From NCBI GenBank assembly GCA_905221605.1, contig CAJNDS010002415.1, forward strand, positions 1 through 64,000: a stretch of DNA of 64,000 bases. Reading direction: 5' to 3'. The stretch comes from Symbiodinium natans (taxonomy: Eukaryota > Sar > Dinophyceae > Suessiales > Symbiodiniaceae). The notes beneath the pieces were generated by a model. The model saw nothing but the letters and a program-made list of their open reading frames with translations. It did not search any database and had not been told where the DNA came from. Positions 23,150-34,389 of this stretch are shown in pieces (positions within the stretch are counted from its first letter, which is position 1; each line of letters opens with the position of its first letter). Position numbers and translations under genes: made by a program.

Positions 23150-23888
23150 CAGCTTAAAAGAAGCGGGGGGGTTGGGGGGGGCGCAGCCCCCCCCATTTGC
23201 AATGCTCACACGATGTTTTTCAACTAGTTTCTTGGGTTGGGAAGCACGCTTGGTACGGCTTAAAAGAAGCGGGGGGGGTTGGGGGGGGTCGCAGCCCCCC
23301 CCCATTTGCAAACACCCTGCTCACATGATGGGTGTCAACAAGTTTCTTGGGCTTTGAAGCGCGCTCTGCACGGCTTAAAAAAAAAGCGGGGGGGTTGGGG
23401 GGGGCGCAGCCCCCCCCCATTTGCAAACACAATGCTCACACGATGCTTTTCAACTAGTTTCTTGGGCTTTGAAGCACGCTTGGTACGGCTTAAAAGAAGC
23501 AAGGGGGGGGTTGGGGGGAAACACCCTGCTCACATGATGGGTTTCAACTAGTTTCTTGGGCTTCGGCTGAAAAAAAGCGGGGGGGTTGGGGGGGGCGCAG
23601 CCCCCCCCCATTTGCAAACACAATGCTCACACGATAATTTTCAACTAGTTTCTTGGGCTTTGAACGGCTTAAAAGAAGCGGGGGGGTTGGGGGGGGCGCA
23701 GCCCCCCCCACCATTTGCAAACACCCTGCTCACATGATGGGTGTCAACAAGTTTCTTGGGCTTTGAAGCGCACGCTCTGCACGGCTTAAAAAAAGCGGGG
23801 GGGTTGGGGGGGGCGCAGCCCCCCCCATTTGCAAACACAATGCTCACACGATGTTTTTCAACTAGTTTCTTGGGCTTCGAAGCACGCT
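23150..23888 (+). repeat. ~115-bp tandem array with A/B alternation, about 7 copies
   Basis: Each unit holds CGGCTTAAAAGAAGC, a G-run and C-run hairpin (G7TTG8 CGCAG C8), a conserved CATTTGCAAACAC segment and CTAGTTTCTTGGGCTT. Units alternate strictly between type A (CACAATGCTCACACGATG) and type B (CACCCTGCTCACATGATG), giving A-B-A-B-A-B-A. This means amplification went by dimer units. The fourth copy has lost the C-run core. Confidence 0.85.
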
Positions 23889-24048
23889 TCCTTTCTTCCT
23901 TCCTTGCTTCCTTCCTTTCTTCCTTCCTTTCTTCCTTCCTTGCTTCCTTCCTTTCTTCCTTCCCTCCTTCCTTCCTTCCTTCCTTCCTTCCGTGTTTTCT
24001 TCCTTTCTTTCATCCTTGCTTCCTTCCTTTCTTTCCTTCTTTCCTTCT
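23888..24048 (+). repeat. (CTTCCTTT)n-type pyrimidine tract
   Basis: CTTCC/TTTC units with occasional TGC interruptions. Ser/Phe/Pro-rich reading frames here are artefacts. Confidence 0.9.
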
Positions 24049-24215
24049 AAAACCTACCAGAAATAACGCTTTCCTATGAAACCACAGAGAAATTACTGTT
24101 TTTCGTACGAAAAACCACGGAAATGCATCAAATCCTTTAAAAATGTGGAGGGAATGGTGGTTTTCTTAGGAAAAACCAAGAAAATCGACCAAAAAAAAAA
24201 AGACCCAAAAAAATA

Positions 24216-24580
24216 GGCACTCCCTTCAGAAACCTCTGACAGCGGCAAAGCGCCAGACTATGCCGGAACTCTGCAATTACGCGCCGACTCACTGCAAAAG
24301 AAAGGCTCAACCCTTGGTCCAATCACTTGAAAAACCCAAGCCGTCAAACCAAACAACCTTCAACCCTAAACCCAAAACCTCAAATAACAAACAAGAAATG
24401 GCCCTTGGGGCCAGCGGGGTATGCAAGACACTGGCGTCAATCATGCATCAAAACAGCCCAAACAGAAGCGTTTCCATTATACAAAGCCTGATTTGTGAGC
24501 ATCCTCGCAAACGGATAGCAGTACCTCCCCCTAAACCCTAAACTTTGTCTAAGACCCGACGCCATGAGCCCGATTCCCGT
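24216..24580. other. Unassigned spacer between foldback element and next exon
   Basis: Short unique sequence with one CCCTAAACCC piece. I searched it on the minus strand for the continuation of the neighbouring gene (a Trp-Cys-Arg motif after WLTRG) and found none, and found no gag-like sequence either. Confidence 0.4.
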
Positions 24581-24593
24581 CTGGGTGTGGCGC

Positions 24594-27500
24594 CCCGGGT
24601 AAGCCAGGTAGTGTAGTTGCAGTGGCTCTGTCTCTCCTCATGACACCGACCTCCAAAACCAAGAGACCCTAAACTCTAAACCCTAAATCCTCATAACCCC
24701 ATCCCCTCAGCCCTGAACCTTGAACCTCAACCCCAAAACTTCTAAAGGGCTTAAGGGGGGTGAAGGGTTAAAGGGTTTAGGGGTTGAGGGGTTACAGGGC
24801 TTAGGGCTTTGGGGGCATATAGGACAGAAGGTGTTTGGATTACAGCATCCCTGAACCTTTTAAACCCTAAACCCTAAACCCTAAACCCTAAACCCTAAAA
24901 CCCCAAGCCCTAAGCCCTCAGCCCTAAGCCCTAAGCCCTTAGCCCTAAACCCTAAACCCTAAACCTGTGGATCGTCAACCTGGAGCAGCCTCAGGCCTGA
25001 GCCATAAGCCCGACACCTACACCCTGTTAAGGGGGTTTTGGGGCTTAGGGTTTAGGGTTTAGGGTTTAGGGTTTAGGGCTCAGGGTTTAGGGTTTAGGGA
25101 CTTTTGTGGCTTTAGGTTTCGTGTTGGGGCTTTTGGGGCGGTTAAGGCTCCTAGGGCTTTCGGGATTAGGGTTTGAGGCTTCTAGGGTTGGCTCAAGGTT
25201 TTCGGGCTTTGGATGAATGCTTTTTGTCTTGAACCGTTGTAGGTTTGAGAGATTCTAAGGTTGTTTGGCGCATTTAGCGAGCCGGGTTCACGTAGAGCAG
25301 GGTTGGGGGTCTAGGGTCTCCGGATAAACTTAGGTTTAGAGGGTTTAGGGTTTTCTTTGAGGGTTATGGGATGTATAGGACCCTAAACCCTACACCCTAA
25401 ACCTGTATTCGGGTGGTTGTCAAAATTATGGTCCCTTTTTGGCTCCCTATTTGGGGGTACCCGAAAAGGGATCATGATTTTGACAGCGACCCATGTAGGC
25501 ATTATAGGAATGAGGGCTTAGGGCCTCTGGTGTCCCAATCTCTCCTTGTGGATGGCCTCAGGGACAAGCGCCACAAAAAGGTTCGACACCTGCTGCGGTT
25601 TAGGGCTTTTAGGGTTTACGGTTTCGGGTTTAGGGTTTCGGGTTTAGGGCTTCGGGGTTTAGGGTTTAGGGCTTAGGGCTTAGGGATCAGAACTTCGGGG
25701 TTTTGGAAGTTTAGTGGCTTCTTCCCGGAAATGGAACCCTAAATCCAGGAAAGAAATGCCAGCCAAGTCGGCTTCTTTCTTCCCGGAAATGGAACCCTAA
25801 ACCTTAAAAAACAAAACAAACCGAAATCCTAAACTCTGACCCTGAACCCTAAACCCTAAACCCTAAACCCTGAACCCTGAACCCTAAACCCTAAACCCTG
25901 AACCCTAAACGCTAACCCTAAACCCTAAACCCTAAACCCTATAAACCCTAAACCCTAAACCCGAAACCCTAAACCCTAAACCCTAAACCCTAAACCCTCA
26001 GCTTCAGATGCTCAGACGTTGGAGAAACCCTACAAACCTTGGAGCCCATAGGGTTTAGGGTTTAGGGTTTAGGGTTTAGGGTTTAGGGTTTTTTAGGGTT
26101 TAGGGTTTGGGGTTTAGGAACCCTCAATCCTTGAACCCCAAAACCTGCGCCCCCAAACCCTGAGACCCCAAACCCTTGGAGCCCAGAGGGTTTAGGGTTT
26201 AGGGTTTAGGGTTTAGGGTTTAGGGTTTAGGGTTTAGGGTTTAGGGTTTAGGGTTTAGGGCCTGCAACCCTCAACCAAGTCAGCGCACTCCCGCGAGCCG
26301 CACGCCTCGACGTAGGCCGGGATGCTTTGCACAGCCAAAGCCGCCTCCTCAGGAACTCCCAAGGGTTTAGGGGTTTAGGGTTTAGGGTTTAGGGAGTTTG
26401 GGGGTTTAGGGGTTGAGGGGTTTAGGGTTTAGGGGTTTAGGGGTTTAGGGTTTAGGGTGTGGGGTGTGGGGTTTAGGGTTTGGGGGCTTAGGGTTTAGGG
26501 GTTTAGGGTTTAGGGTTTATAGGGCTTACCAAAGCACGAACTGGGATACCTGGTCTCGCTAGTTCGTCCTCTTCAAAAAACCTGACCCCCACCCCCAACT
26601 CAGAAATTAAAAAACGGTATGCTACTAGGCATCCTATAGACCCCTACTTGGAGGTTCATGGTACTTATTGACCAGTTAAAACTGTACTTATAACCCCCCT
26701 TATAAGCTGCTTAAGGGCCCGAACATGGTTGTAAGTACAGTTCTAAGTACAGTTATAACTGGTGAATAAGTACCCTGAACCTCCAAGTAGACCTGCAACA
26801 CTACTGGGCATCCGAGTGTCACCCCGACAAAGCTATAGGACACTTAGACAACCAATGGCTGCTAACACGATGACTCATTCGACTTCTGAACCGCCCTTGA
26901 ACCCCATTGCCCGACAGTCTTAAATCCTGCAAGCACGTAGCCCCGCAGCCCCAAACCCTATGTAACCCTGCAACCCTGTGCTTGGAGATTCAGGGTACTT
27001 ATAACACCAATTTTCACTGTACTTTGAAGCCCCCCAAGTCCTCTAATCAGTAGACTTACAACTGGGGGTCTGAGTACCCACGAGTATCCCTGCAACCCAA
27101 ACCCTAAACCCTACACCCCAAACCCCAAACCCTGAACCCCGGAACCCTGTTGAAGACCTCAAGGAGCCACGAGAGACCGAACGGAGCCAGTGTTGCTTCG
27201 GGGTTTAGGGTTTAGGGTTTAGGGCAGCTCTGCTAGGAGGACCGAGGGACACGGAAAGCAGGATATGAAGTAAGGAATTAAGGGCTCCTGCAAGACTACC
27301 CTAAACCCTGGCCCACACGCACACACAAAAGTCATGAGACTGAACGACTCAACGCAACTCCTGACCAACGAAACTAAGAACAACATCCCAAACCTTTCCC
27401 CAAACATCCTAAGCCTTCGCAGAACCTAACACTCTAAACGCAACAAACAAGGTCGAGGAGCTGATTTCGTCACCTCCTCGTTGACCCCTTCGACCCGCGC

Positions 27501-30500
27501 AGTTATCTGAGGGATGGCGAACCAGTCGAGGAAGATATATCCTCAGCTGATGCTGCGTCCCGTAAAAGTTCCACGCGTGAACTCGCTTGGGGCTCTAAAG
27601 CTACTAGGAACCCTTTTTAAGGGCCTAAGTACATAACTATGTAGGTGCATACAACCTTGCAGACTTGGGACTGCAGCACGATGAGGACCCAGTCAAAAGT
27701 TGCCCATGATGCAGGGTTTAGGGTTTAGGGTTTAGGGTTTAGGGTTTAGGGTTTAGGGTTTAGGGTTTAGGGTTTAGGGTTTAGGGTTTAGGGTTTAGGG
27801 GTTAAGCGTATAGGGACAAAACCTGCTGAGGCCGGAAGTCAAAAATCCGACGTAGCAAGAACTAAGAGCCACAGGTTGATTCGGCCCTTGTCGGGATCTA
27901 GGAGTTCGGGTTTAGGGTTAGGGTTTAGGGTTTAGGGTTTAGGGTAGGAGTTCGGGTTTGGGGATCCTGGGCTTTTTAGGTTTTAGGCTTTAGGGCCACT
28001 AGAATCATGGGGGTCAGCACAAGGCGGGGTCTGACCCCAAACCCCAAACCCCAAACCCCAAACCCTAAACCCTAAACCCTAAACCCTACAGCCTAACACC
28101 ATAACCCTACTTGGAGGTTCATGAGTACTTACAACCCCACTCACAAGTCTACTTATAACCTACTTAACCCCACTTTGATAAGTCTACTTGTAACCTACTT
28201 AACCCCACTTATTAAGTCTACTTGTAACCTACTTAGGGGACTTAGGGGGTTTGTAAGTGCAGTGATAGTTGGGGTTATAAACCCTAAACCCTAAACCCTA
28301 AACCCTAAACCCTAAACTGCCCAAATGAACCTCCGAGTAGACCCTACGCCGCCAAGTGGCCCTCCCGCACTTGATCGCGGGTCTCCGACAAGAAAAGAAT
28401 ACGCTTTCCGTAGCCTGGGCTTGGACTCAGAAACCCTACCTGGGTTTAGGGTTTAGGGTTTAGGGTTTAGGGTTTAGGGTTTAGGGTTTAGGGTTTAGGG
28501 TTTAGGGTTACCCCTCAATCCTGAACCTAATCTCCTAAATCCCCTAGACCCTGCAAACCCTAATTTGTAGGATTTCTAGGGTTTCAAAGTGGTAAAAGGT
28601 CCAACTCTACTTGTGACTGGTTCTTAGAATTACTCATGAGAGAATGTGGTACCTATCACCCTGTATATATGTACATATGACATATATACCCACATTCCCT
28701 AAACCCTCACCCCTTGAACTCTCAAACCCTTACACCTTAAGCCCTTAACCCTTAAACCCTTGAACCCTGAAACCCTTGAACCCTTAAGCCCTGAACGCTG
28801 CACCCCCGTAAACCCTAAACCCGAATATAGATTGAGGGATGACCTAGGACACCTCATTCCCTCACTCCGTACGACGAACTATCGGACTACCAGCCATGAT
28901 GTGGATTTGGGTTTTGGGTCTCGGTTGCAGGGGCATATGCAGGAGAAGCGCAGGCGTGGGAGTCGTGGGCTTTGGGTTTAGGGTATAGCCCTAAACCCTA
29001 AACCCTAAACCCCAAACCTAAACCCTAAACCATAGGGCTTAGGGTTTTTTGAGGGTCTATAGGTCAATAACCCTCCCTTGCGGAACATGCTGTAAGCCGT
29101 CAGCCATGTCACCCACGTCAGCTCCAAGATGCACCCCAACTTCAAAGTCGCACTTGATAAAGCTGCGAAACTTTGGTAACTATATAGAATCTGTAAAGCC
29201 CTAAACCCTAAACCCTAAACCCTAAACCCTAAACCCCTAACCCCCAAACCCATAAACCCTAAACCCACGAAGCGCCTTGGCTTCCGAGATCGAAACCTTA
29301 AACCTTACACTCGAAGCAGAGAAGCTTTGCGTCACGATGTCAGCCTCTACGTTCAGAGAGCCGTCAATCATGCCTTTCAGGGTTTACCTACTAGGCCCCT
29401 TACTAGGGAATGAGGGAATGAGCTGCCCTATAGAATCCCTTTCAGGGTATATATAATAGGCGGGAGATAACGCACCTCATTCCCTCACTCCCTACTCAAA
29501 GCCAGTAAGTGTAGGGCTTAAGCCGTTTAAAGCTTAAGATGTCACCGAGTTCGCAGGTTCAAAGGATCCAGCTGATTACCTTTTATAGGGTTTAAGGGCT
29601 TAGGGTTTAGGGTTTAGGCTTTAGGTTTAGGGTTCAGGGTTTAGGGTTTAGGTTTTAGGCTTTGGCCACATGCCACTTGCGGGTTTCAGTATCTACTATG
29701 TGGGAAATCTTTGGGGTAGTCACTTACCTCAACCCTGCCTCCTCATTCCTGAACCCTGGTCCTAAACCCGTCCTGAACCCCAAAAATCCCAAAACCCTAA
29801 CACCCCAAGCCCTGAACTCTAAAACCCTAACCCCCAAAGCCCTACAACCCTAAACCCCAAACTCTAGCCCTGAACCCTAAACCCTAAACCCTAAACCCGT
29901 CAACTTCGGAACCCCAGCAAGAGAGCAGCCCGCCATGCGACCCCGCCTCGCAAGGTACTGCGCAGGACGCAGGAGTGCTGCGCCTCCCTTGGAGTTTAGG
30001 GTTTAGGGTTTTGGGTTTGGGGTTTAGGGTTTGGGGTTTAGGGGTAGCGTTTAGGACCCTAAACCCTAAACCCTAAGCCCTATACCCTAAAGTTGAGGGT
30101 TTAGGGTTTAGGGTTTGGTGTTTTATAGGGTTTGGGGTTTAGAGTTTAGGGTTTAGGGTTGTAGGGTTTGGGGTTGAGGGTTGAGGAGGGTAGGGTTTAG
30201 GGTTTAGGGTTTGGGGTTTGGGGTTTGGGGTTTAGGGTTTAGGGTTTAGGGTTTGGGCTTTGGGGGTGAGGATTGCAGATTGGGGACTGTAGGGTTTAGG
30301 GTTTAAGGTTTAGGGCTCAGAGTTAAGGATTGAGAGAAAAGGAATGTAGGGTTTAAGGTTTAAGGATTGAGACCACGCTTTAGGGTTTGGAGATTAGGTT
30401 GAAGGGTTGACTTTGGCAAACCTCCACGGAGCTGCTCTCAACCCAAAACACACAAAACCCTCTAGAGGTTCTGAAAGCCAGCCTAAACCCTAAACCCTAA

Positions 30501-31893
30501 ACCCTAAACCCTAAACCCTAAACCCTAAGCCCTAAACCCTAAACCCTAAACCCTAAACCCCAAACCCTCACCACAACATGAGTTGCTCCAAGCGGCTCAT
30601 CTGGGTGCTCGAATCCAAGCCTGGTCTCTCCAGTGATCATCAGAACGCCCACAAGGGTCATGGGTTCCCCTGCTACCCCCCCCCCCCTCCCTCCCGGTTT
30701 AGGGTTTAGGGTTAGGGTGTAGGGTTTAGGGTTTAGGTTTAGGGTTTAAAATTTAGGTTTTAGGGTTTCGGGTTTACCCCCCTCTACTACCCCCCCCCCC
30801 CCCAGGTTCCCCCCCATCATTAAGGCTATGTTTAAGCACTAAGCCGAATTAAGGTTTATGCAAGGCCAATTAAGGGGGCAACTACCCACCTAGATTAAGG
30901 CTATATCGGGACTAAGCCGAATTGAGGTTTATTTCAGGGGGGAACCTGGTGGGGGTAGTATAGAGGGGGGTAGTAGGGGAACCACTGAACGGGCCCCCCC
31001 GTAGAAACCCTAAGCCACCTAGACAATTTGAGCTTCATAGGATTCAGGGTTTAGGGTTGGGCGTGGTTGGCCCCTTCCCCTCTTCCATCTTCGGGTTTAG
31101 GGTTTAGGGTTTAGGGTTTAGGGTTCAGGGTTCATGAAGTGGAGGGAACCACTTTGACAACGTGCTGCAGGGGTTTGGGGCGTGACGGTTCAGGGTTTGG
31201 GGTTTCGCGCTTCGGCTCGGAAACACTTAAACCCCGAACCCTACTTCATACCTACGTCTCCAGATGAAATGGAATTCGATGCCTCTTCCACCCCCTTCTT
31301 GTTGCCAGTGAAGGATGACACAAGGCACCCTACGTAGAAGTTAGGATCACGGGCATCATGGCCAAAGGCCCAGACAGAAGATGCATTGGGGCTTACAGCT
31401 CAGAGCCCTATGTAAACCAAGAAACCCAATATCAAACCCCAAACCCTAAACCCATTGGCAGCTCGGAAGCCACTGGTGCGAGACGAAGATCACAAACATC
31501 CCAGGCGTCCTGGCATCGAGGGGTTTAGGGCTGGAGGTTTAGGGTTTCGGGTTGAGGGTTTGGGGTTTAGGGAAAGTCCTCTAGATCCTACCAGCAGGGT
31601 CCATGTACCTAAATAGGGAATACTTGGGCCTTAAAGTACCTCCTACATACGGACTTTGGGGCCCAAGTACATCTTAATGAACAGTTGAACTCAACCTTCG
31701 TTCCCCAAAAGAACCCTGTAAGACTGATTAACCACTAAAACCCTGTACCCTCAACCCTAAACCCTTTAAACCAACACATGTGACCACAACCTTCGTTCCC
31801 CAAAAGAACCCTGTAAGACTGAATGCCCGGGGCGCCACTCGTGGAGAAGGCCCTTCTGCCGCAAGCGACCGTGGGGCTCCTCCGGCAGAGTTT
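24594..31893 (-). CDS. Multi-exon gene, SHQW / SIPAYVEAC / WLTRG dinoflagellate protein family
   Basis: Ten exons can be chained on the minus strand: 31,827-31,893; 31,465-31,509; 30,572-30,620; 29,947-29,983; 29,309-29,373; 28,361-28,414; 27,474-27,541; about 26,300-26,347; 25,525-25,589; 24,594-24,631. A further short one near 29,100-29,160 is likely. Codon phase agrees across nearly all junctions. The product reads FVIFVSHQWLPLGFEHPDEP, then VLRSTLRGMIDGSLNVEADI, SETRDQVREGYIFLDWFAIP, LAVQSIPAYVEAC, NLFVALVPEAIHKER and CNYTTWLTRG. I know this motif series from dinoflagellate proteins, where it normally continues into WCRxE; its biochemical role is unknown to me. The last visible exon stops just before that point, next to the foldback and copia elements, so the 3' end is lost or displaced. 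Donors are GT, GC and GA. The junction 26,300 to 25,589 is unsettled. Confidence 0.75.
25417..25487. mobile_element. Small inverted-repeat element in an intron
   Basis: The arms TGTCAAAATTATGGTCCC and GGGATCATGATTTTGACA are near-perfect reverse complements around a short loop. It lies between exons 25,525-25,589 and 24,594-24,631 of the SHQW-family gene. Confidence 0.65.
26645..26789. mobile_element. MITE-like element, family I (CTTGGAGGTTCA arms)
   Basis: The left arm TACTTGGAGGTTCATGGTAC and its reverse complement at the right end run for about 45 bases with few mismatches, including the inner CAGTTATAACTGTACTTA part. TA at both outer ends could be a target duplication, as for Tc1/mariner-derived MITEs. 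It lies in the intron between exons 27,474-27,541 and 26,300-26,347. Confidence 0.75.
26978..27086. mobile_element. Degenerate family I element
   Basis: The left part GCTTGGAGATTCAGGGTACTT resembles the family I arm. The right part (GACTTACAACTGGGGGTCTGAGTACCC) is a decayed complement. Confidence 0.4.
28108..28339. mobile_element. Family I MITE-like element containing a telomere-like block
   Basis: The left arm TACTTGGAGGTTCATGAGTAC and the right arm TGAACCTCCGAGTA are reverse complements. The interior repeats CTACTTGTAACCTACTTAACCCCACTT about three times and encloses six CCCTAAA units (28,276-28,316). Telomere-like sequence thus lies inside the inverted repeats. Confidence 0.65.
29403..29495. 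mobile_element. MITE-like element, family IV (GGGAATGAGGGAATGAG arms)
   Basis: The left arm CTAGGGAATGAGGGAATGAG and the right arm CTCATTCCCTCACTCCCTAC are near-perfect complements. It lies in the intron just upstream of exon 29,309-29,373. Other copies or halves are at 34,081-34,162 and 28,838-28,870. Confidence 0.7.
30665..30984. mobile_element. Foldback element with C/G-run arms and an inner telomere-like block
   Basis: GGTTCCCCTGCTACCCCCCC (30,665 on) is complementary to the GGGGGGTAGTAGGGGAACC end near 30,984. A second inner pair (CTCTACTACCCCC/AGGTTCCC and GGGAACCTGGTGGGGGTAG) sits inside. Two copies of AAGCCGAATT(A/G)AGGTTTAT occur in the centre, and a TTTAGGG block lies between outer and inner left arms. 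Confidence 0.6.
31596..31680. repeat. Partial element related to 59,538-59,652
   Basis: AGGGTCCATGTACCTAAATAGG matches the arm of the element at 59,538-59,652. A short complementary GGCCCAAGTAC follows at about 31,671-31,681. Confidence 0.45.
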
Positions 31894-32582
31894 CTTTAGG
31901 ACTTTATGAAGGAAGGGCTTAGGGTTAGGGACTAGGGTTTAGGGTTTAGGGTTTAGGGGTAGGGTCTAGAGTGTGGAGAATATGTCCAAAACAAGGCTTT
32001 AATTAGGGTTTCAGATTTAGGGCTGTGAGGGTTGAGGAGCCTTGGGCTTAGAGGCCGAAGGTTTAGGGCGTCTATGGCTCTGCGTCCACGATTTTGAGCC
32101 TTAGGGTGTGACAAGCCTGAGGGCGAAAAGTAAGCTGTTCTTGCTGCATTGTCTTTACTTTGCATTTCGTTCTCTCTCTGTCTGTCTGCACGTCTTTCTT
32201 TCTCTATGGTATGTTTGTTGCTTTCCTTCCTCTCGCTCTCCGAACAGAGTCGAATCGAAGTGTTCCCGCTCCACGGGTTAGGTCTTACCTTGCTTAGGTA
32301 ACCCCAGCTTTGACGCGTGCGGAAAGCCAAGCATAATAGGCTACAAAGTGAGGATGGCAGTTGAGGGAGCCAATGTCAATCAACCAAAGAGGAGTCGTCA
32401 TAAGGAACCAGGGAGGTGCAAGTAGAGCTTAGGGTTTGGGGTTTATGGGTTATGGGTTTAGGGTTTAGGGTTTAGGGTTTAGGGTTTAGGGTTTAGGGTT
32501 TAGGGTTTAGGGTTTACGGGAGGTCATTGAGGATGGGCTCCTGACACCTCCCATTGTTTCCTTACGAAGGGTTGTTGCTTAC

Positions 32583-32683
32583 ACGTGCGTACATGGCTGT
32601 CTCATCTGTGGTGGAAAGGTGCCGTACCCGAAGGCGCTGGCACTTGCCTGTGCTTTTGATTTGCATGCAGGGCCTCACCGGCG
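32583..32683 (-). CDS. Probable exon, unknown protein
   Basis: Minus-strand open segment with the strings VRPCMQIKSTGKCQRLRV and STTDETAMYAR, ending at a good GTAAGC donor and preceded by an AG. It could be the 5' continuation of the SHQW-family gene, whose first chained exon is at 31,893, but phase to that exon is not shown. Confidence 0.45.
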
Positions 32684-32989
32684 CTTCAAAAGGCAAGGGT
32701 TTTAAGGGTTTAGATTTCGGGTACAGTAGCTGGACTTATAGCTGCCACTCGCCCAGTTGAGCCTTTGGCCTTTGACGCCGACTGTGTACCATGGCTAAGT
32801 ACTATGCGACGAGTAGATTGTGGGAGGATAGTATGGGTAGTTCTCTAACTTAGGTGCCGTTTTGAGGTCCTTAGTACAGGTATTCTATGAAGAGCCAAAG
32901 TAGACCCTCATTTAGAGAGAGAGCTGCCAAAATGTTGGAGGAAGGGGACTGCGCTGCAACCATGTGACCTAAACCCTAAACCCTGAAAG

Positions 32990-33066
32990 CTCCGGCTTGC
33001 CAGTCATCTGGAGGAAGTCCGAAACCTCCAGCGCGGCTCGGGCGCTCAGGACAGCAGATGACTCTT
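32990..33066 (-). CDS. Probable exon, unknown protein
   Basis: The minus strand reads SAVLSARAALEVSDFLQMTG after an AG acceptor. It has helical composition, and the family is not recognised. Confidence 0.35.
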
Positions 33067-33369
33067 GGGGTTTTTTCAAAGGCTGTATTAAGGGGTATAG
33101 GGAGCGGCCCCTCAAAGGGACTCTTCATCTTATTCCCCTAAAACCCCTAATTATATGTACCTTATCCAGTCCCTCTATTCCTAAGTAGCCCCTACATAAC
33201 CCCTAATATCCCCTAAAGTCCCTTATAAGGGTTCCTCCTTGAGTCCCAAGACTGTATAGGGTCAGCGGCCCTGGGCAAGTCTTGCTGCCTTGCTCTACTT
33301 CCGCATGCTCTAAAAAGCAACCCTAAGCCCTAAACGATTCTAGGCCCGCAAGTCGCCTCCTGCCCCAAG

Positions 33370-33440
33370 CGCCTCAGAGCCTAGCACTTCTCCACATCCG
33401 GGCAAGCACGGAGCAAGATGTCGAACCAGAACCCAGCACC
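33370..33440 (-). CDS. Probable exon, unknown protein
   Basis: The minus strand reads GFWFDILLRACPDVEK, ending at a TAG two codons later if not spliced. Unrecognised. Confidence 0.35.
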
Positions 33441-33722
33441 AACACTACCACCCTGTGCTCTGAACATAGGCCCGAAAAGCGAACCTCTTTTAAGAGGAAA
33501 CAAACTTACTCAAACCGCCTACTTAAGCCCGATTCTTGAATAAAAGCCCTAACGCTCTATATCTGCCCAACCCACATCCTCATTTATACCCTAAATCCCG
33601 AGAACCCTCTCAAACACACACGATATCTAAAACGCCGCTCAAAAAAACAACAAAAACCTATAGACCCTGAGCAACCCGGCAATAGCCATGAAGCAAAACA
33701 CGTCCTCAACACAGAGGCTCGC

Positions 33723-33790
33723 GCCCGGCCTTCATGACGTACATCGGGAACAGCATGCGGTGTACAAAGTTCGAGTTGATCAGCCCGCAT
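33723..33790 (-). CDS. Probable exon, unknown protein
   Basis: The minus strand reads CGLINSNFVHRMLFPMYVM then KAG, between an AG acceptor and a GC donor. A second candidate (LEFDGPECTMDAKMW) lies at about 33,915-33,985. They may be consecutive exons of one gene between the carrier-protein gene and the SHQW-family gene. Confidence 0.4.
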
Positions 33791-34080
33791 CTTAGCGTAA
33801 AGCAAGGCTTAGGGATTAGGATTTAGGGCTTGGGAGGCTTCAGGCATGTAGGGCGGCTGTTTTTGTTTCTAGGGTTTGGGCCTTTTGGAGGATAAGGGGC
33901 TTAGGCTTAGGGATGTGTTTATGTTTAGGCATCAGCCCACATCTTAGCATCCATAGTGCATTCAGGGCCGTCGAATTCAAGGAGTTTAGGGCTAAGGGAT
34001 CAGCAGCATCCTCAGGACCTTTACCAAGAAACCCATCTACTTCATTGTTGGTCTTAGGATTGTTCCTTCTGGCTGGTTCT

Positions 34081-34162
34081 TAGTAGGGAATGGGGGAATG
34101 AGGTACCCTGTATCATCCCTTCAGGGTATGTGTACGGCCCTAATTGCCTCATTCCCTACTAA
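34081..34162. mobile_element. MITE-like element, family IV
   Basis: TAGTAGGGAATGGGGGAATG and GCCTCATTCCCTACTA form inverted arms around a short interior containing CCCTGTATCATCCCTTCAGGG, itself partly palindromic. Confidence 0.65.
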
Positions 34163-34389
34163 GGACCGGGGGGCCTTGGACCCAAAAGGTGGTGTCCTTA
34201 GGTGTCCTTGCTGGGAAACTAAGGGCCATGTAAGGACTGTATTCAGGGAACCCTTTAGGGCTACAACAGTAAGGGTACGAGTCTTAATCCCTTGAAATGG
34301 GGATATTGGGCCCTACGGCCCAACGGTAGTTACTAAGTGACGCCTTCGGGACGGTAAGTATCTACCCTACACCCTCATAATCAAGCCTC

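Larger units (their letters stand above)
22997..24215. mobile_element. Foldback element with ~130-bp inverted arms and an internal tandem array
   Basis: The left arm (about 23,005-23,141) and the right arm (about 24,064-24,212) are imperfect reverse complements. Both contain GGTCGATTTTCTTGGTTTT or its complement, a long A/T homopolymer and a GGAAAAACC core. Between them are an alternating tandem array (23,150-23,888) and a CTTCC-rich tract (23,888-24,048). No transposase is encoded, so it would be non-autonomous. It joins the protease end of the copia-like element directly, which suggests insertion into the polyprotein region or a rearrangement that removed gag. Confidence 0.75.

Noticed and set aside
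23150-23888. CRISPR-like regularly spaced repeat
   Set aside because: The whole unit repeats, including the supposed spacer, and it is flanked by inverted arms of a foldback element.
23741-24079. Ser/Phe/Pro-rich secreted-looking protein
   Set aside because: It is the translation of the CTTCC pyrimidine tract.
25181-25195. Spliced-leader relic (TTGGCTCAAG)
   Set aside because: Only GTTGGCTCAAG matches; the preceding CCGTAGCCATTT part is absent and it lies in an intron of the SHQW-family model.
27120-27190. An extra exon between 27,474 and 26,347 (ATLAPFGLSWLLEVFN)
   Set aside because: The frame is open with an AG acceptor, but adding it separates two segments that join well without it, and the donor is not convincing.
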